33,874 nucleotides of DNA from Nanobdellota archaeon (GCA_021850635.1 JAJZLM010000004.1:1-33874); one strand, 5' to 3'. Counted from the stretch's first letter, positions 17,610-26,701 are shown. Program-made: numbers and translations. Notes: generated by a model not told the origin, from the sequence alone.

Positions 17610-19547
17610 TCATCTTCTTGCTTTACTCTTCCTATGGACTGTCCTTCTATTTTTGCGCTTGATGGACTTATTTTGCGTAACTACTATTTTGATATTTTTG
17701 CCGAGCCTGCCCTTCTTTACCATTTTGAAGAGCTTATATTCGTATATAAACCCGCCTATCGCTATACCTAATACTACCCCGAGCAATAAGTACAGTATAT
17801 ATTCGCTGTTGAAGGGAAGGGTAGTGCTTATCGGCTGAAACAAGGCTGGACTCTGCACAAACGATACATTTGCCAATGAAGCTTCAAAATCTGTATACAC
17901 TCTAGAATAGGATTCGTATTCTATTAGGAGTGGTGTGGATGTATTCGCGAAATTCTCTCCAAACTGATAATAGCTTATCCCTAAGAACGGTGTTACGCCA
18001 GCGCTCTCGGCTCTATCTATGTTCCTTAGAGCAGAGTCAATTATTTCATTAGTTATAACTGGAACAGAGCTATTCAGGACTATGCTGTTTTCCTCTATTA
18101 CTAGTTCAGCAGATGCGATGCTTTCCAGCGAATCGAATATAGAAGAGATGTAATTTCCTTGCTCCTGGCGATACTGAGCCTTGTTGAAAAAATCTTGCAT
18201 GCTTGTTGATGCACCGGATGAAGCGGCATTAGGGTTTAACAGACCCGCATAGTTAATGTACGATGACGCTTTGTAAAGGTAATATTGGCTCAAGTTGTAA
18301 TAAGACGCTTCTGAGAAATTAGAGTCCCCTCTTGGTAGAAGTGAAAGCCAGAATATAGACGATACTCTCTTGACTTCAGATAGCGCATAAAAGTACGCAG
18401 CCGTAGGAATATTCGACTGTGCGCTTGAACTCGCGTTATCTAGAAATGTTGATGCTTGTGCCAACCTGTCTATTGCTATGAACTTGAGGTCCAATGTGCT
18501 CATATTAGTAAGGTAATCTTCAGTCACAGAGTGGTATGTCTGTGATATTGATGCGTTCTCTGATGCTATAAGGCTGTCCATATATGCAACGGGGTCGCTC
18601 TGCGTATTCAATTCCTCGAGCGTTCTCGCATAGATAAGGTCGGTTGCGGACGTGTTTACTATGTAACTAGCTGCAGTGTAATAATTGCCTTGAGAGACCA
18701 AAACTTCTTCTTGTTGCATCGTCGCCAACGCTGAGTTTATAAGACTGTTTATGGACGAGTTCGAGCTAGTCTTGGACGGCAGCGAATCATACACAGTCTG
18801 CTGATACACATTGAATTCTTGGTAGGTATTCTGCATAAGTTTATTGTAAAAAGGGGTGGTTATGTTATAATTCAATTCTGGTGTTATATTGTATCCTGTG
18901 AAATACTGATAAGCCAGATAAAGGGAGTCCACTGGCACAGTAGCCATTCCGTGAGCTGCATCATACTCTATAGCTTGTTGTGTCATATTATCTGAGGACA
19001 ACGGCGGCTCGCCTACAGGGTATAAGAAAAGCGTCATGCCTTGATTTGCAGCTGCTTCACTTTTAGCAGCTACGTCCCCTACCAGACCGATGCTGCCATC
19101 TGGATTCGCTGTGCCGGTCATTGCAACTTTCGGATTAAGAGGGTGTCCTGTTAATATGGACATCGCTGCTACAGCAAAAGCTGCTCCCGCGCTCGGACCG
19201 CTTATCTGAGGCGATTCTGACTGAATGTAATAATAAAAATTGTAATTATCACAGTTTACATTAACTAATTCACACGCAACTAATGCAGATACTACGGCCT
19301 GTGCTTGTGTATCAGTCCCAGTAAGAGGTGTAGAACCAAGAAAAACTTTACCACTACCCTGTGTCACAACCAGAGAAAGTTTGGCAGGTACCCCTATGAC
19401 GGAGCCATTAGGCTGCGTGGATACCCCGAATATGTACAAACTGGTGCTCCCTACCTGCTGTATAGTGGCAGCACCTGAGATATGCAGTCCAAATAATCCT
19501 ATGAATGCTATAGCAAGGATAACGGACACTACAATGTTCTTATACAT
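17610..19547 (-). CDS. Secreted/membrane-anchored Lon-like (S16 family) serine protease without AAA domain
   Basis: N-term signal, ESPQISGPSAGAAFAVAAMSILTG (Ser) and GLVGDVAAKSEAAANQG (Lys) dyad motifs; C-terminal TM LYLLLGVVLGIAIGGFIYEY then basic tail. Confidence 0.88.
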   Translation of the reverse strand: MYKNIVVSVILAIAFIGLFGLHISGAATIQQVGSTSLYIFGVSTQPNGSVIGVPAKLSLVVTQGSGKVFLGSTPLTGTDTQAQAVVSALVACELVNVNCDNYNFYYYIQSESPQISGPSAGAAFAVAAMSILTGHPLNPKVAMTGTANPDGSIGLVGDVAAKSEAAANQGMTLFLYPVGEPPLSSDNMTQQAIEYDAAHGMATVPVDSLYLAYQYFTGYNITPELNYNITTPFYNKLMQNTYQEFNVYQQTVYDSLPSKTSSNSSINSLINSALATMQQEEVLVSQGNYYTAASYIVNTSATDLIYARTLEELNTQSDPVAYMDSLIASENASISQTYHSVTEDYLTNMSTLDLKFIAIDRLAQASTFLDNASSSAQSNIPTAAYFYALSEVKRVSSIFWLSLLPRGDSNFSEASYYNLSQYYLYKASSYINYAGLLNPNAASSGASTSMQDFFNKAQYRQEQGNYISSIFDSLESIASAELVIEENSIVLNSSVPVITNEIIDSALRNIDRAESAGVTPFLGISYYQFGENFANTSTPLLIEYESYSRVYTDFEASLANVSFVQSPALFQPISTTLPFNSEYILYLLLGVVLGIAIGGFIYEYKLFKMVKKGRLGKNIKIVVTQNKSIKRKNRRTVHRKSKARR

Positions 19548-19592
19548 AGATATTTATCTATATCCGCGCGGTGTTTAAAAGCATTTGCATCT

Positions 19593-19859
19593 TTACTCGA
19601 AATCACTAGACTCTAACTTATTTTTGAAGGATTGCAGAGCACCTATAAGCTCACCCAGTTCGTCGAAACTCAAGGATATACTTGACTTTATCCTTTCTTC
19701 AGATTTACCGTCTTTATCTATGGTATATCCTTTCTTTAGGCTGATAAAAGTTATCTCTTTCTCTCCTTCTTTTCCTCTTGTTAGGTTTATTTTTAGGAAG
19801 TTGTTGGATCCTTGTCGCGTGACCTTTTCAGACGGCTCGTCTAAGTCTTTGAATTCCAT
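19593..19859 (-). CDS. Small hypothetical protein; possibly PC4-like nucleic-acid-binding
   Basis: 88 aa; FLKINLTRGKEGEKEITFISLKKGYTIDKDG...SISLSFDELGELIGALQSFKNKL strand-helix pattern. Confidence 0.6.
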   Translation of the reverse strand: MEFKDLDEPSEKVTRQGSNNFLKINLTRGKEGEKEITFISLKKGYTIDKDGKSEERIKSSISLSFDELGELIGALQSFKNKLESSDFE

Positions 19860-19924
19860 GGTAAGTAGACTCCATCACAACTTAAATAATTAACATAACT
19901 CCTAGATTTTAGTAGATTAGTGGT

Positions 19925-20749
19925 TTATTTTTCTAACAAAGTCTTTGCTCTTTCCACATCGTCTTTAGTTTTTATGTGTATCCACTGGCCGTTGTAAACG
20001 TAGCCATACAATACCCCATCCTTCGCTAACATCGGTAACAGATCCTTCCGTATATCCCACGCCATCTCACCAGGCGGGATGTACTTGAATATTGTCTTAT
20101 CAAATAAGAAAATCGAGGTAGGCACCAATTTCGAAGGGATAGGGGAAGGAAGCCTCTCGTATTCTACTATCTTGTTACCTTTTATATCGAGTTTGTCATT
20201 GACTTCTTCTGCATGCATTGCTGACGCTGATACTGCCATCGATGCTATGCTATTGTGGGCAGAATGGAACCTTACCATATCTTTGAGGTCTACGTCAAAG
20301 ACTACGTCTCCTGGCACAAAAAGAGTGGTGGAACCTACATATTGCTTGACTCTTTCAAGAGCGCGCGCGCTGCCCTTCATGACGTTGTCGTCTACGTACT
20401 TGATGTCTGCGCCGTATCCTTCTCCGTTCCTTAAGATTTGAAACACTTCTTTCAGAAGAGAGGTCTGACCAGATATGAGTATGTTCCTAAATCCATTCAT
20501 TCTAAGCTTTGTAACAGTATTTTCTATTATAGTGTTATTCCCTATTTTAATTAGAGGCCTGTACTGGTCAGTCCCGTTCAAAGTAAAGTCTCCGCCGCAC
20601 AATATTATGGCTGTGTGCTGTTTTTCAAAGAATTTTCTAAGTATGTCCTCCACTGCATCGCTTTTGGACCTGTACGTTATATTGTCGACAATGGAGTCTA
20701 ACTTCGCTAGAACGTCTGCTTCTATCGTAAAGGAAGCTCTTGCTTTCAT
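19925..20749 (-). CDS. Ribbon-helix-helix domain fused to sugar-nucleotidyltransferase (NTP_transferase family)
   Basis: N-term RASFTIEADVLAKLDSIVDNITYRSKSDAVEDILRKFFEK (RHH); then IILCGGDFTLNGTDQYRPLIKIGNNTIIENTVTKLRMNGFRNILI...PGDVVFDVDL. Confidence 0.83.
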   Translation of the reverse strand: MKARASFTIEADVLAKLDSIVDNITYRSKSDAVEDILRKFFEKQHTAIILCGGDFTLNGTDQYRPLIKIGNNTIIENTVTKLRMNGFRNILISGQTSLLKEVFQILRNGEGYGADIKYVDDNVMKGSARALERVKQYVGSTTLFVPGDVVFDVDLKDMVRFHSAHNSIASMAVSASAMHAEEVNDKLDIKGNKIVEYERLPSPIPSKLVPTSIFLFDKTIFKYIPPGEMAWDIRKDLLPMLAKDGVLYGYVYNGQWIHIKTKDDVERAKTLLEK

Positions 20750-20768
20750 ATCATTTTTATAGAGTCAC

Positions 20769-20803
20769 CGTAGTATTTAAAATAACCGATTTTTATAACT
20801 ACG
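20769..20803. repeat. Imperfect inverted repeat (CGTAGT ... ACTACG) in promoter region of the RHH-nucleotidyltransferase gene
   Basis: CGTAGT at 20769-20774 and ACTACG at 20798-20803; the extended 11-mers match at 8/11. Confidence 0.4.
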
Positions 20804-20813
20804 TTATTAATAC

Positions 20814-20915
20814 TTAATTTTCCCCGCTTTTAAAGCAATGTGGAATCTTGACTGGTTGGGTCTTTGCTATTATATCTTCGTACTTAACTTCTGAAAGACA
20901 TAAGGAACAACCCAA
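20814..20915 (-). CDS. Candidate micropeptide, zinc-knuckle-like (speculative)
   Basis: TTG-initiated 33 aa reading MGCSLCLSEVKYEDIIAKTQPVKIPHCFKSGEN, stop TAA; CxxC and HC residues. Below ORF-track size cut-off. Confidence 0.25.
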   Translation of the reverse strand: MGCSLCLSEVKYEDIIAKTQPVKIPHCFKSGEN

Positions 20916-20969
20916 AATCCCATAAAAGCCGGCTGAAAAAAGTCAAATATATTATTATTTGGACAAACT

Positions 20970-21245
20970 TCAATCCGTACGTTTTATTATATGGTACCCA
21001 AACTGTGTTTTTACTGGGGGAGAAACTTCTCCCTTCTTTAAGCTGAAGGCGGCATTTTCGAATTCTTTAACCATCATCCCTCTCCCAAAATAGCCGAGGT
21101 CTCCTCCTCTTCTTCTAGAACCATCCATAGAATATCGCTCCGCTAAACTAGCGAAGCTCTCTCCTTTCTTTAGCCGTTCCTCTACTTCAAGTATAGTTTT
21201 TTGGTTTGGCACTAATATGTGCGAACATCTTATCTTATCTGCCAT
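20970..21245 (-). CDS. Parvulin-type peptidyl-prolyl cis-trans isomerase
   Basis: [10 protein letters not shown]...[65 protein letters not shown]. Confidence 0.93.
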   Translation of the reverse strand: MADKIRCSHILVPNQKTILEVEERLKKGESFASLAERYSMDGSRRRGGDLGYFGRGMMVKEFENAAFSLKKGEVSPPVKTQFGYHIIKRTD

Positions 21246-21384
21246 ACAATAAATGGTAGCGCTAGTAGGTATTTATATTTTAATCGATTTGAACGCGAAG
21301 ACCACTCTCAATATGATCCAACTGTATACAAAAAGCTTTTTATACTATTCAAAGTATATAAATAATGATTCTGAAGGATTTATT

Positions 21385-21996
21385 ATGGACGAAATAAAAA
21401 CAGGCACCACGACTATTGGTATGATATACAAAGACGGCGTGGTCCTCGCAGCGGATAAAAAAGTATCTGAGGGAAACATAGCTTTAGCTACGTTCGAAAA
21501 GATAGACAAACTAAGTGACAGCATGGGTATAACTATGGCTGGATCAGTTGCTGATGTCCAGGCTCTTATAAAAATAATGCAATCTGAGATAGCACTCTAT
21601 GAAGTAAGATCTGGCACTAGGATGAAGACGAAGGCCGCAGTAGGACTCTTTGCCACTATACTATTTAACAATAGAATGGGACTGATAGGCAGTGCTTTTA
21701 TAGTTGGAGGGTACGATACAAAACCTGAACTTTATATTCTTGACACTGCAGGTTCGAAAATACCGGACAAATACACGTCGATAGGTAGTGGTAGTGTTAT
21801 ATCACTAGGTGTAATGGAAGCTGAATATAAGGATAACATGACAGAAGAAGAGGCTATAAAGCTTGCACATAAATCTATAGCAGCCTCGACCAGAAGAGAT
21901 GTTTTCACCGGAAACGGGATAGACATAGTGATAGTCGATAAAAAAGGCTACAGAAAACTCACCGAAGCTGATATGAGTAAGATTCTATCCAAGTAA
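21385..21996 (+). CDS. psmB: 20S proteasome beta subunit
   Basis: KTG|TTTIGMIYKDGVVLAADKKVSEG (N-terminal Thr after Gly), GSGSVISLGVME; ATG at 21385 preferred over the long upstream extension of the listed ORF. Confidence 0.93.
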   Translation: MDEIKTGTTTIGMIYKDGVVLAADKKVSEGNIALATFEKIDKLSDSMGITMAGSVADVQALIKIMQSEIALYEVRSGTRMKTKAAVGLFATILFNNRMGLIGSAFIVGGYDTKPELYILDTAGSKIPDKYTSIGSGSVISLGVMEAEYKDNMTEEEAIKLAHKSIAASTRRDVFTGNGIDIVIVDKKGYRKLTEADMSKILSK

Positions 21997-22029
21997 CCTT
22001 AAAATTAATCCTGTTTATCGAGAGGTTTT

Positions 22030-23922
22030 ATGACCGACATAAAAAAAGAAATAGAAGAATTAATTGGGGATTCCTCACTTATAGAAGACATAAACTTCGA
22101 AGTATCGAATGTTATAATATACACAAAGAACAAGAACTTCTTTCTTAATAGCTCCGAGCTAATCAAGTCAATAGTCAACAAGGAGAGGAAAAGAGTTGAA
22201 GTCAGGTTGGATCCGTCATTATTAGAGGACGGAGAAGAATCAAAAAAGATTATAAATAAGATAGCTGGCGATGAAGCTGACATAAAAGAGATATGGTTCG
22301 ATAAAGAGAGGAGCACAGTGTCCATAGAAGCCCTTAGACCGGAGGCTATTACGGCCGACAGTAGGCGGCTTATGAACGAAATAAAGGAAAAAACTGGATG
22401 GTCTGTGTCGCTTAGCAGATATCCCATAATAAAATCCGATATTGTAAAAGCTATAAGAGAGATGCTATATGCAAACTCAAAGTTTAGAAGGAAGCTGCTG
22501 AATTCCATAGGGGAAAAGATATACAACTCTAACCTAGAAGTTACCGACAAGTACTGGGTAAGAATCAGCGCGCTAGGAGGATTCAGACATGTGGGAAGGT
22601 CCGCTGTGCTGTTACAGACTCCTTTCAGTTCTGTTCTAATGGATTGTGGGGTCGATGTAAGCAACCAGAGGGAACTTGCTCCTAGAATAGACGCCCCTGA
22701 ATTCGACATATCAAAACTGGACGCTGTAGTAATAACCCACAGCCATCTGGACCATTGCGGCTTTTTGCCGGTGTTATACAAATACGGATATAAAGGACCA
22801 GTTTACTGCACCGCTCCGACTAGGGACGTAATGACGCTTCTTCACTTAGATTACATTTCCCTCGGGAACAAAACCAATTCTAAGCTATTGTTCGATGTAG
22901 CCGACGTAAAAGAAATGTTGAAATACTCTATACCAATAAATTACAAGGAAGTGACGGATATAACTTCAGATATAAGGATAACTCTGCATAATTCTGGGCA
23001 CATCTTAGGTTCTTCGATGATACACGCGAATGTCGGCAACGGCTTTTATAACATAGTATACACTGGAGACTTCAAATATGCAGCCTCAAAAACACTTAAC
23101 CGCGCAGATAATACATTCGAACGGGCAGAAGCAATAATAATGGAGAGCACATACGGTGGCGACAGAGACCAACAGCCATCGCGTGAAGAAGCCGAGCAGT
23201 TCTTCTTAGACATAATAACAAAAACCGTAGCTAAGGGCGGCAAGGTTCTTGTGCCGGTTTTAGGGGTCGGCAGAGCCCAAGAACTAATGTTGCTGATAGA
23301 AGAATGGCAGCGCTATGGTCTGTTGCCTGAAATACCTGTAGTAGTTGATGGAATGTTGTGGGATGTGACAGCTATATACACAGTATATCCTGAGTTCATG
23401 AACACAGAAACCAAAAGAAGGATAGTAGAGCACAACAACAACCCGTTCTTGTCTCCAATATTCAGACACACTGTCAGCGAAGAAGAACGCCAGCAAGTGC
23501 TGTCAGGCGGACCAGCCGTCATACTGGCAACGTCTGGTATGATGAATGGCGGACCGTCGGTTAGCTACTTCGCGAACCTTTGTGAAAGCGACAAAAATGC
23601 AGTGGTCTTAGTTTCATACCAAGGAGCTGGAACGCTTGGAAGAACCCTACAAAACGGAGGCAGAGAAGTAGACATAGAACTAAATGGAAAAGTGAGACAC
23701 TTCTCCGTCAGCTCTTTAATATTCTCGATAGAGGGGTTCTCAGGACACTCAGATCGGGACCAGCTAGAGAGATACATACATGACATGAAGCCAAAGCCAA
23801 GGAAAATCATACTAAACCACGGAGAAGAAAGTAAGATACTAGAATTATCCCATTACCTTAGAAAGAGATTTAGAATAGAGACTGTTGCACCGCATGTTCT
23901 AGATGCTATACGACTTAAGTAG
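22030..23922 (+). CDS. fttA: aCPSF1/FttA, beta-CASP ribonuclease with N-terminal KH region
   Basis: VVITHSHLDHCGFLP, HNSGHILGSSM, YTGDFKYA, GFSGHSDRDQ, LNHGEESK. Confidence 0.96.
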   Translation: MTDIKKEIEELIGDSSLIEDINFEVSNVIIYTKNKNFFLNSSELIKSIVNKERKRVEVRLDPSLLEDGEESKKIINKIAGDEADIKEIWFDKERSTVSIEALRPEAITADSRRLMNEIKEKTGWSVSLSRYPIIKSDIVKAIREMLYANSKFRRKLLNSIGEKIYNSNLEVTDKYWVRISALGGFRHVGRSAVLLQTPFSSVLMDCGVDVSNQRELAPRIDAPEFDISKLDAVVITHSHLDHCGFLPVLYKYGYKGPVYCTAPTRDVMTLLHLDYISLGNKTNSKLLFDVADVKEMLKYSIPINYKEVTDITSDIRITLHNSGHILGSSMIHANVGNGFYNIVYTGDFKYAASKTLNRADNTFERAEAIIMESTYGGDRDQQPSREEAEQFFLDIITKTVAKGGKVLVPVLGVGRAQELMLLIEEWQRYGLLPEIPVVVDGMLWDVTAIYTVYPEFMNTETKRRIVEHNNNPFLSPIFRHTVSEEERQQVLSGGPAVILATSGMMNGGPSVSYFANLCESDKNAVVLVSYQGAGTLGRTLQNGGREVDIELNGKVRHFSVSSLIFSIEGFSGHSDRDQLERYIHDMKPKPRKIILNHGEESKILELSHYLRKRFRIETVAPHVLDAIRLK

Positions 23923-23989
23923 TTAAGTGCGCTATAAGCAGAAAACGCGGATAACCTAAGTTTTTAATCTGGTGGATGCTATTCTGATT

Positions 23990-24556
23990 ATGAAAAGCGT
24001 ATCCCCCCATATGATAATAGGGCTCAGCTCACTCCCTGGGGGCGGAAAAGATTTCGTTGCAGACCTTCTCGTAAAGGAACATCATTTCTACAAGGTTTCC
24101 CCAGGAGATATTATAAGGGACCTTCTAAAAAGACACAATAAAAACATAACTCGCGAAGCACAACAGGATATACAAGCGGATCTAAGAAAAGAATATGGAG
24201 ACGATTATATAATGGAGCTATGCTATAGAAGGATACTAAAATCTGGCAAAGAAAAAATAGTCATACCCGGAATAAGACTCCCTTCCGATGTATTATTTTA
24301 CAGAAACAAGTTCGATGGTGACTTCATAAACATATTCATACGCTCTTCAAGAAAAATTAGATATGCACGCTTGGTGAAAAGGAAACGCGTAGACTCTCCA
24401 AAATCTTACGCTGAGTTCCTAAGACACGACGCAAGAGAGATAAAGATGTTCGACTTAAACAAGACAAGAAGGATGTCAGATATAGAGATAATCAATAACA
24501 GTACTGAAACTTTCTTAAAATCTGAGTTACGAAAAATAGTAAGATACCATAAATAA
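23990..24556 (+). CDS. P-loop nucleotide kinase, dephospho-CoA-kinase/adenylate-kinase-like
   Basis: IIGLSSLPGGGKDFVADLLV Walker A; ATG at 23990 preferred over GTG at 23972 because tttttaatc lies at 23961. Confidence 0.75.
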   Translation: MKSVSPHMIIGLSSLPGGGKDFVADLLVKEHHFYKVSPGDIIRDLLKRHNKNITREAQQDIQADLRKEYGDDYIMELCYRRILKSGKEKIVIPGIRLPSDVLFYRNKFDGDFINIFIRSSRKIRYARLVKRKRVDSPKSYAEFLRHDAREIKMFDLNKTRRMSDIEIINNSTETFLKSELRKIVRYHK

Positions 24557-24557
24557 T

Positions 24558-25241
24558 ATGAAATTAGCTGCGGTTTTTAGTGGTGGAAAAGACAGTACAT
24601 TCTCCATATACAAGTCGCTTAAAGAAGGGCACGAAATAAAGTATCTGATAACTATATCACCGGATAGAGATGACAGTTATATGTTCCATGTGCCTGATAT
24701 AGAGTGGACCAAACTGCAGTCCGAAGCACTCGAGATACCGCAAGTGTTCAAAAGAGTCTCAGGCGAAAAGGAAAAGGAAGTTGAAGAGCTAAAAGACATA
24801 TTTTACTCCATAAAGGGAGATATAGACGGCATAGTTAGCGGAGCAATAGCAAGTAGCTACCAAAAATCTAGGATAGACCGCATATGTTCTGAGTTAGGAT
24901 TGAAGAGCTTTGCTCCGATATGGGGTGTTGACCAAGGACAGTACGTTAAGGAACTGGTGAGAGATGGTTTCGAGGCGATTTTCACCGGAGTAGCTGCCGA
25001 TGGTCTGGATGATGAATGGCTAGGTAGAGAACTAAATACAGATAGCATAGATAAGCTGATAGAGTTGAATAGTAAGTACGGGATAAATATAGCCGGCGAA
25101 GGTGGAGAATATGAAAGCTTTGTCGTAGATTGCCCCATCTTCAAAAAAAGAATAACAATAACAGAGTCTAAAAAAATTTGGGATAAAAAAGCAAAAAGCG
25201 GCTACTTACTTATAGAAAATGCGAAGCTAGAATACAAATGA
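24558..25241 (+). CDS. dph6: Diphthine-ammonia ligase Dph6 (PP-loop ATPase)
   Basis: AAVFSGGKDSTFSIYKSLKEGHEI; GVAADGLDDEWLGREL; NIAGEGGEYESFVVDCPIFK. Confidence 0.93.
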   Translation: MKLAAVFSGGKDSTFSIYKSLKEGHEIKYLITISPDRDDSYMFHVPDIEWTKLQSEALEIPQVFKRVSGEKEKEVEELKDIFYSIKGDIDGIVSGAIASSYQKSRIDRICSELGLKSFAPIWGVDQGQYVKELVRDGFEAIFTGVAADGLDDEWLGRELNTDSIDKLIELNSKYGINIAGEGGEYESFVVDCPIFKKRITITESKKIWDKKAKSGYLLIENAKLEYK

Positions 25242-25315
25242 CCTCTAGAACATCAATGTACATTAACAGTGTGACTAAACTTAACCTTATAACTTTATGT
25301 TGTTTAGATAGTAGC

Positions 25316-25921
25316 ATGGACAAAGACGTCATGTTGCCAGACGAAAAAACCATAAGCTATAGAAAATCATCTGTCCTAATAGAAAGATCATTCTGGATCG
25401 GCGCTGCTATGCTAGTGCTGTCAATAATTAGTTTTGTGGTACTTTCTGACGTATTCAAGGGATTCTTGTCCATATCAGATATAGGAAACAGAGTAGGACT
25501 ATCTCTATCGGGTTATTTCTGGGGCTATATACCTATAGTACCTACTGTGCTAGCAATTGTAGGATTCATATATATTTTGTACGGCGAACTGAAAGTTTAT
25601 TTCCGTGAGTATATAATAACATCTTCAAAAATAGTGATAAAAGAAGGAATAATAAACAAAAGGTCGAGCGTTTTGCTGCCGTCAAAGATAGAGGACGTAA
25701 ATGTTGATTTAGGACTGTTTGAGAGAGTATTGAAACTAGGTAAAGTCATTATTGTGATGCAGATGGATTCTAGACCGCCAGTCATAATGGGTGGAGTAAA
25801 GGAACCTTACAAGTTGCAGGCAGATATACTTAAACTGATAGGCAAATCTACGGACGACTCCATGGAAAGCGGTACAAGGAAGGAGAACACTGATGACAAT
25901 GGAAATGATAAGAATAGTTAG
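25316..25921 (+). CDS. Membrane protein with bacterial-type PH domain (bPH2/DUF304)
   Basis: Two TM helices then YFREYIITSSKIVIKEGIINKRSSVLLPSKIEDVNVDLGLFERVLKLGKVIIV; start at 25316 inferred (longer ATG start 25238 possible). Confidence 0.75.
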   Translation: MDKDVMLPDEKTISYRKSSVLIERSFWIGAAMLVLSIISFVVLSDVFKGFLSISDIGNRVGLSLSGYFWGYIPIVPTVLAIVGFIYILYGELKVYFREYIITSSKIVIKEGIINKRSSVLLPSKIEDVNVDLGLFERVLKLGKVIIVMQMDSRPPVIMGGVKEPYKLQADILKLIGKSTDDSMESGTRKENTDDNGNDKNS

Positions 25922-26483
25922 AAGCTCTGGGTTCTTTCTGTCGAGCGCAGTAACAATAGGGATAGGTATAATGTTATTGGAGATAATAGCAACGCCGATT
26001 GCGTCTTTGTTCTGGACTCTTATATTAGTGCCTATATTTTTTGGAAGTCTGGTTCTGAGGAGCAGATTATGGCTATCTGCATATAGAAGATCCATAGATA
26101 GAAACTTAGTCTACCTAGTAACAGCTCTAGCACTAATTCCATTAGGGATAGTGATTTTTGTGCTGTTCACAGTTTACGCGTCTATGCAAACTGTGCTGTT
26201 AAGTCTAAGTGAATACGCAGGAGTCAGCTACTTGATAGTTATCGCCGCAGTCTGGAGCATCTACTCTTTGATGGAATTATTGTGTGTTTACAAGTTGTTT
26301 GGAAAGTCGTTTTTACCTATAGGATTACTGATTGCTTCCATAGCACTTATAGACTTGTCCATAGTTTTCGCGCTCAGGTTATATGTCTACCTTCTCCCTT
26401 CTGCTATGTTCCTACTTTCTCTTACTACGGCTGTAATCGGCGCAGAGTTAGTATTAGGCAAAGAAAAAATAAACTTAGGGTGA
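25893..26483 (+). CDS. Multi-TM membrane protein
   Basis: ORF 196 aa, about 5 hydrophobic segments; overlaps the PH-domain gene by 29 nt. Confidence 0.65.
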   Translation: MTMEMIRIVRSSGFFLSSAVTIGIGIMLLEIIATPIASLFWTLILVPIFFGSLVLRSRLWLSAYRRSIDRNLVYLVTALALIPLGIVIFVLFTVYASMQTVLLSLSEYAGVSYLIVIAAVWSIYSLMELLCVYKLFGKSFLPIGLLIASIALIDLSIVFALRLYVYLLPSAMFLLSLTTAVIGAELVLGKEKINLG

Positions 26484-26636
26484 GAGTTGCCTATATTTTC
26501 TAGCTTCCATTGCTTCTATAGATTTTTCAGCTACCTCTAGTTTGCAACTGTCATGTTTAGAGCACCAGTCATAACACTCTTTCGCGAGCTCCTCACTTCT
26601 ATAATGCAATCCACATATATTGCATTTGTATTCCAT
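26475..26636 (-). CDS. Small zinc-finger-like protein (53 aa), absent from the ORF track
   Basis: Reads MEYKCNICGLHYRSEELAKECYDWCSKHDSCKLEVAEKSIEAMEARKYRQLSP*; CxxC and C-x3-C/H/C ligand pattern. Confidence 0.75.
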   Translation of the reverse strand: MEYKCNICGLHYRSEELAKECYDWCSKHDSCKLEVAEKSIEAMEARKYRQLSP

Positions 26637-26701
26637 ATCTTAATATGAGGGTTCTTCTATATACTCATTTGTTTTTCTAGAGTGTATTGATAATTAGGGA
26701 T

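Noticed and set aside
21253-21384. N-terminal 44-aa extension of the proteasome beta ORF
   Set aside because: A short propeptide start (MDEIKTG|TTT) at 21385 fits the family, and TATA-like sequence (tttttatact) lies inside the extension.
22005-22781. 258-aa minus-strand ORF opposite aCPSF1
   Set aside because: Long but entirely antisense to clear aCPSF1 motifs; low-complexity Ser/Ile/Leu-rich translation typical of antisense frames.
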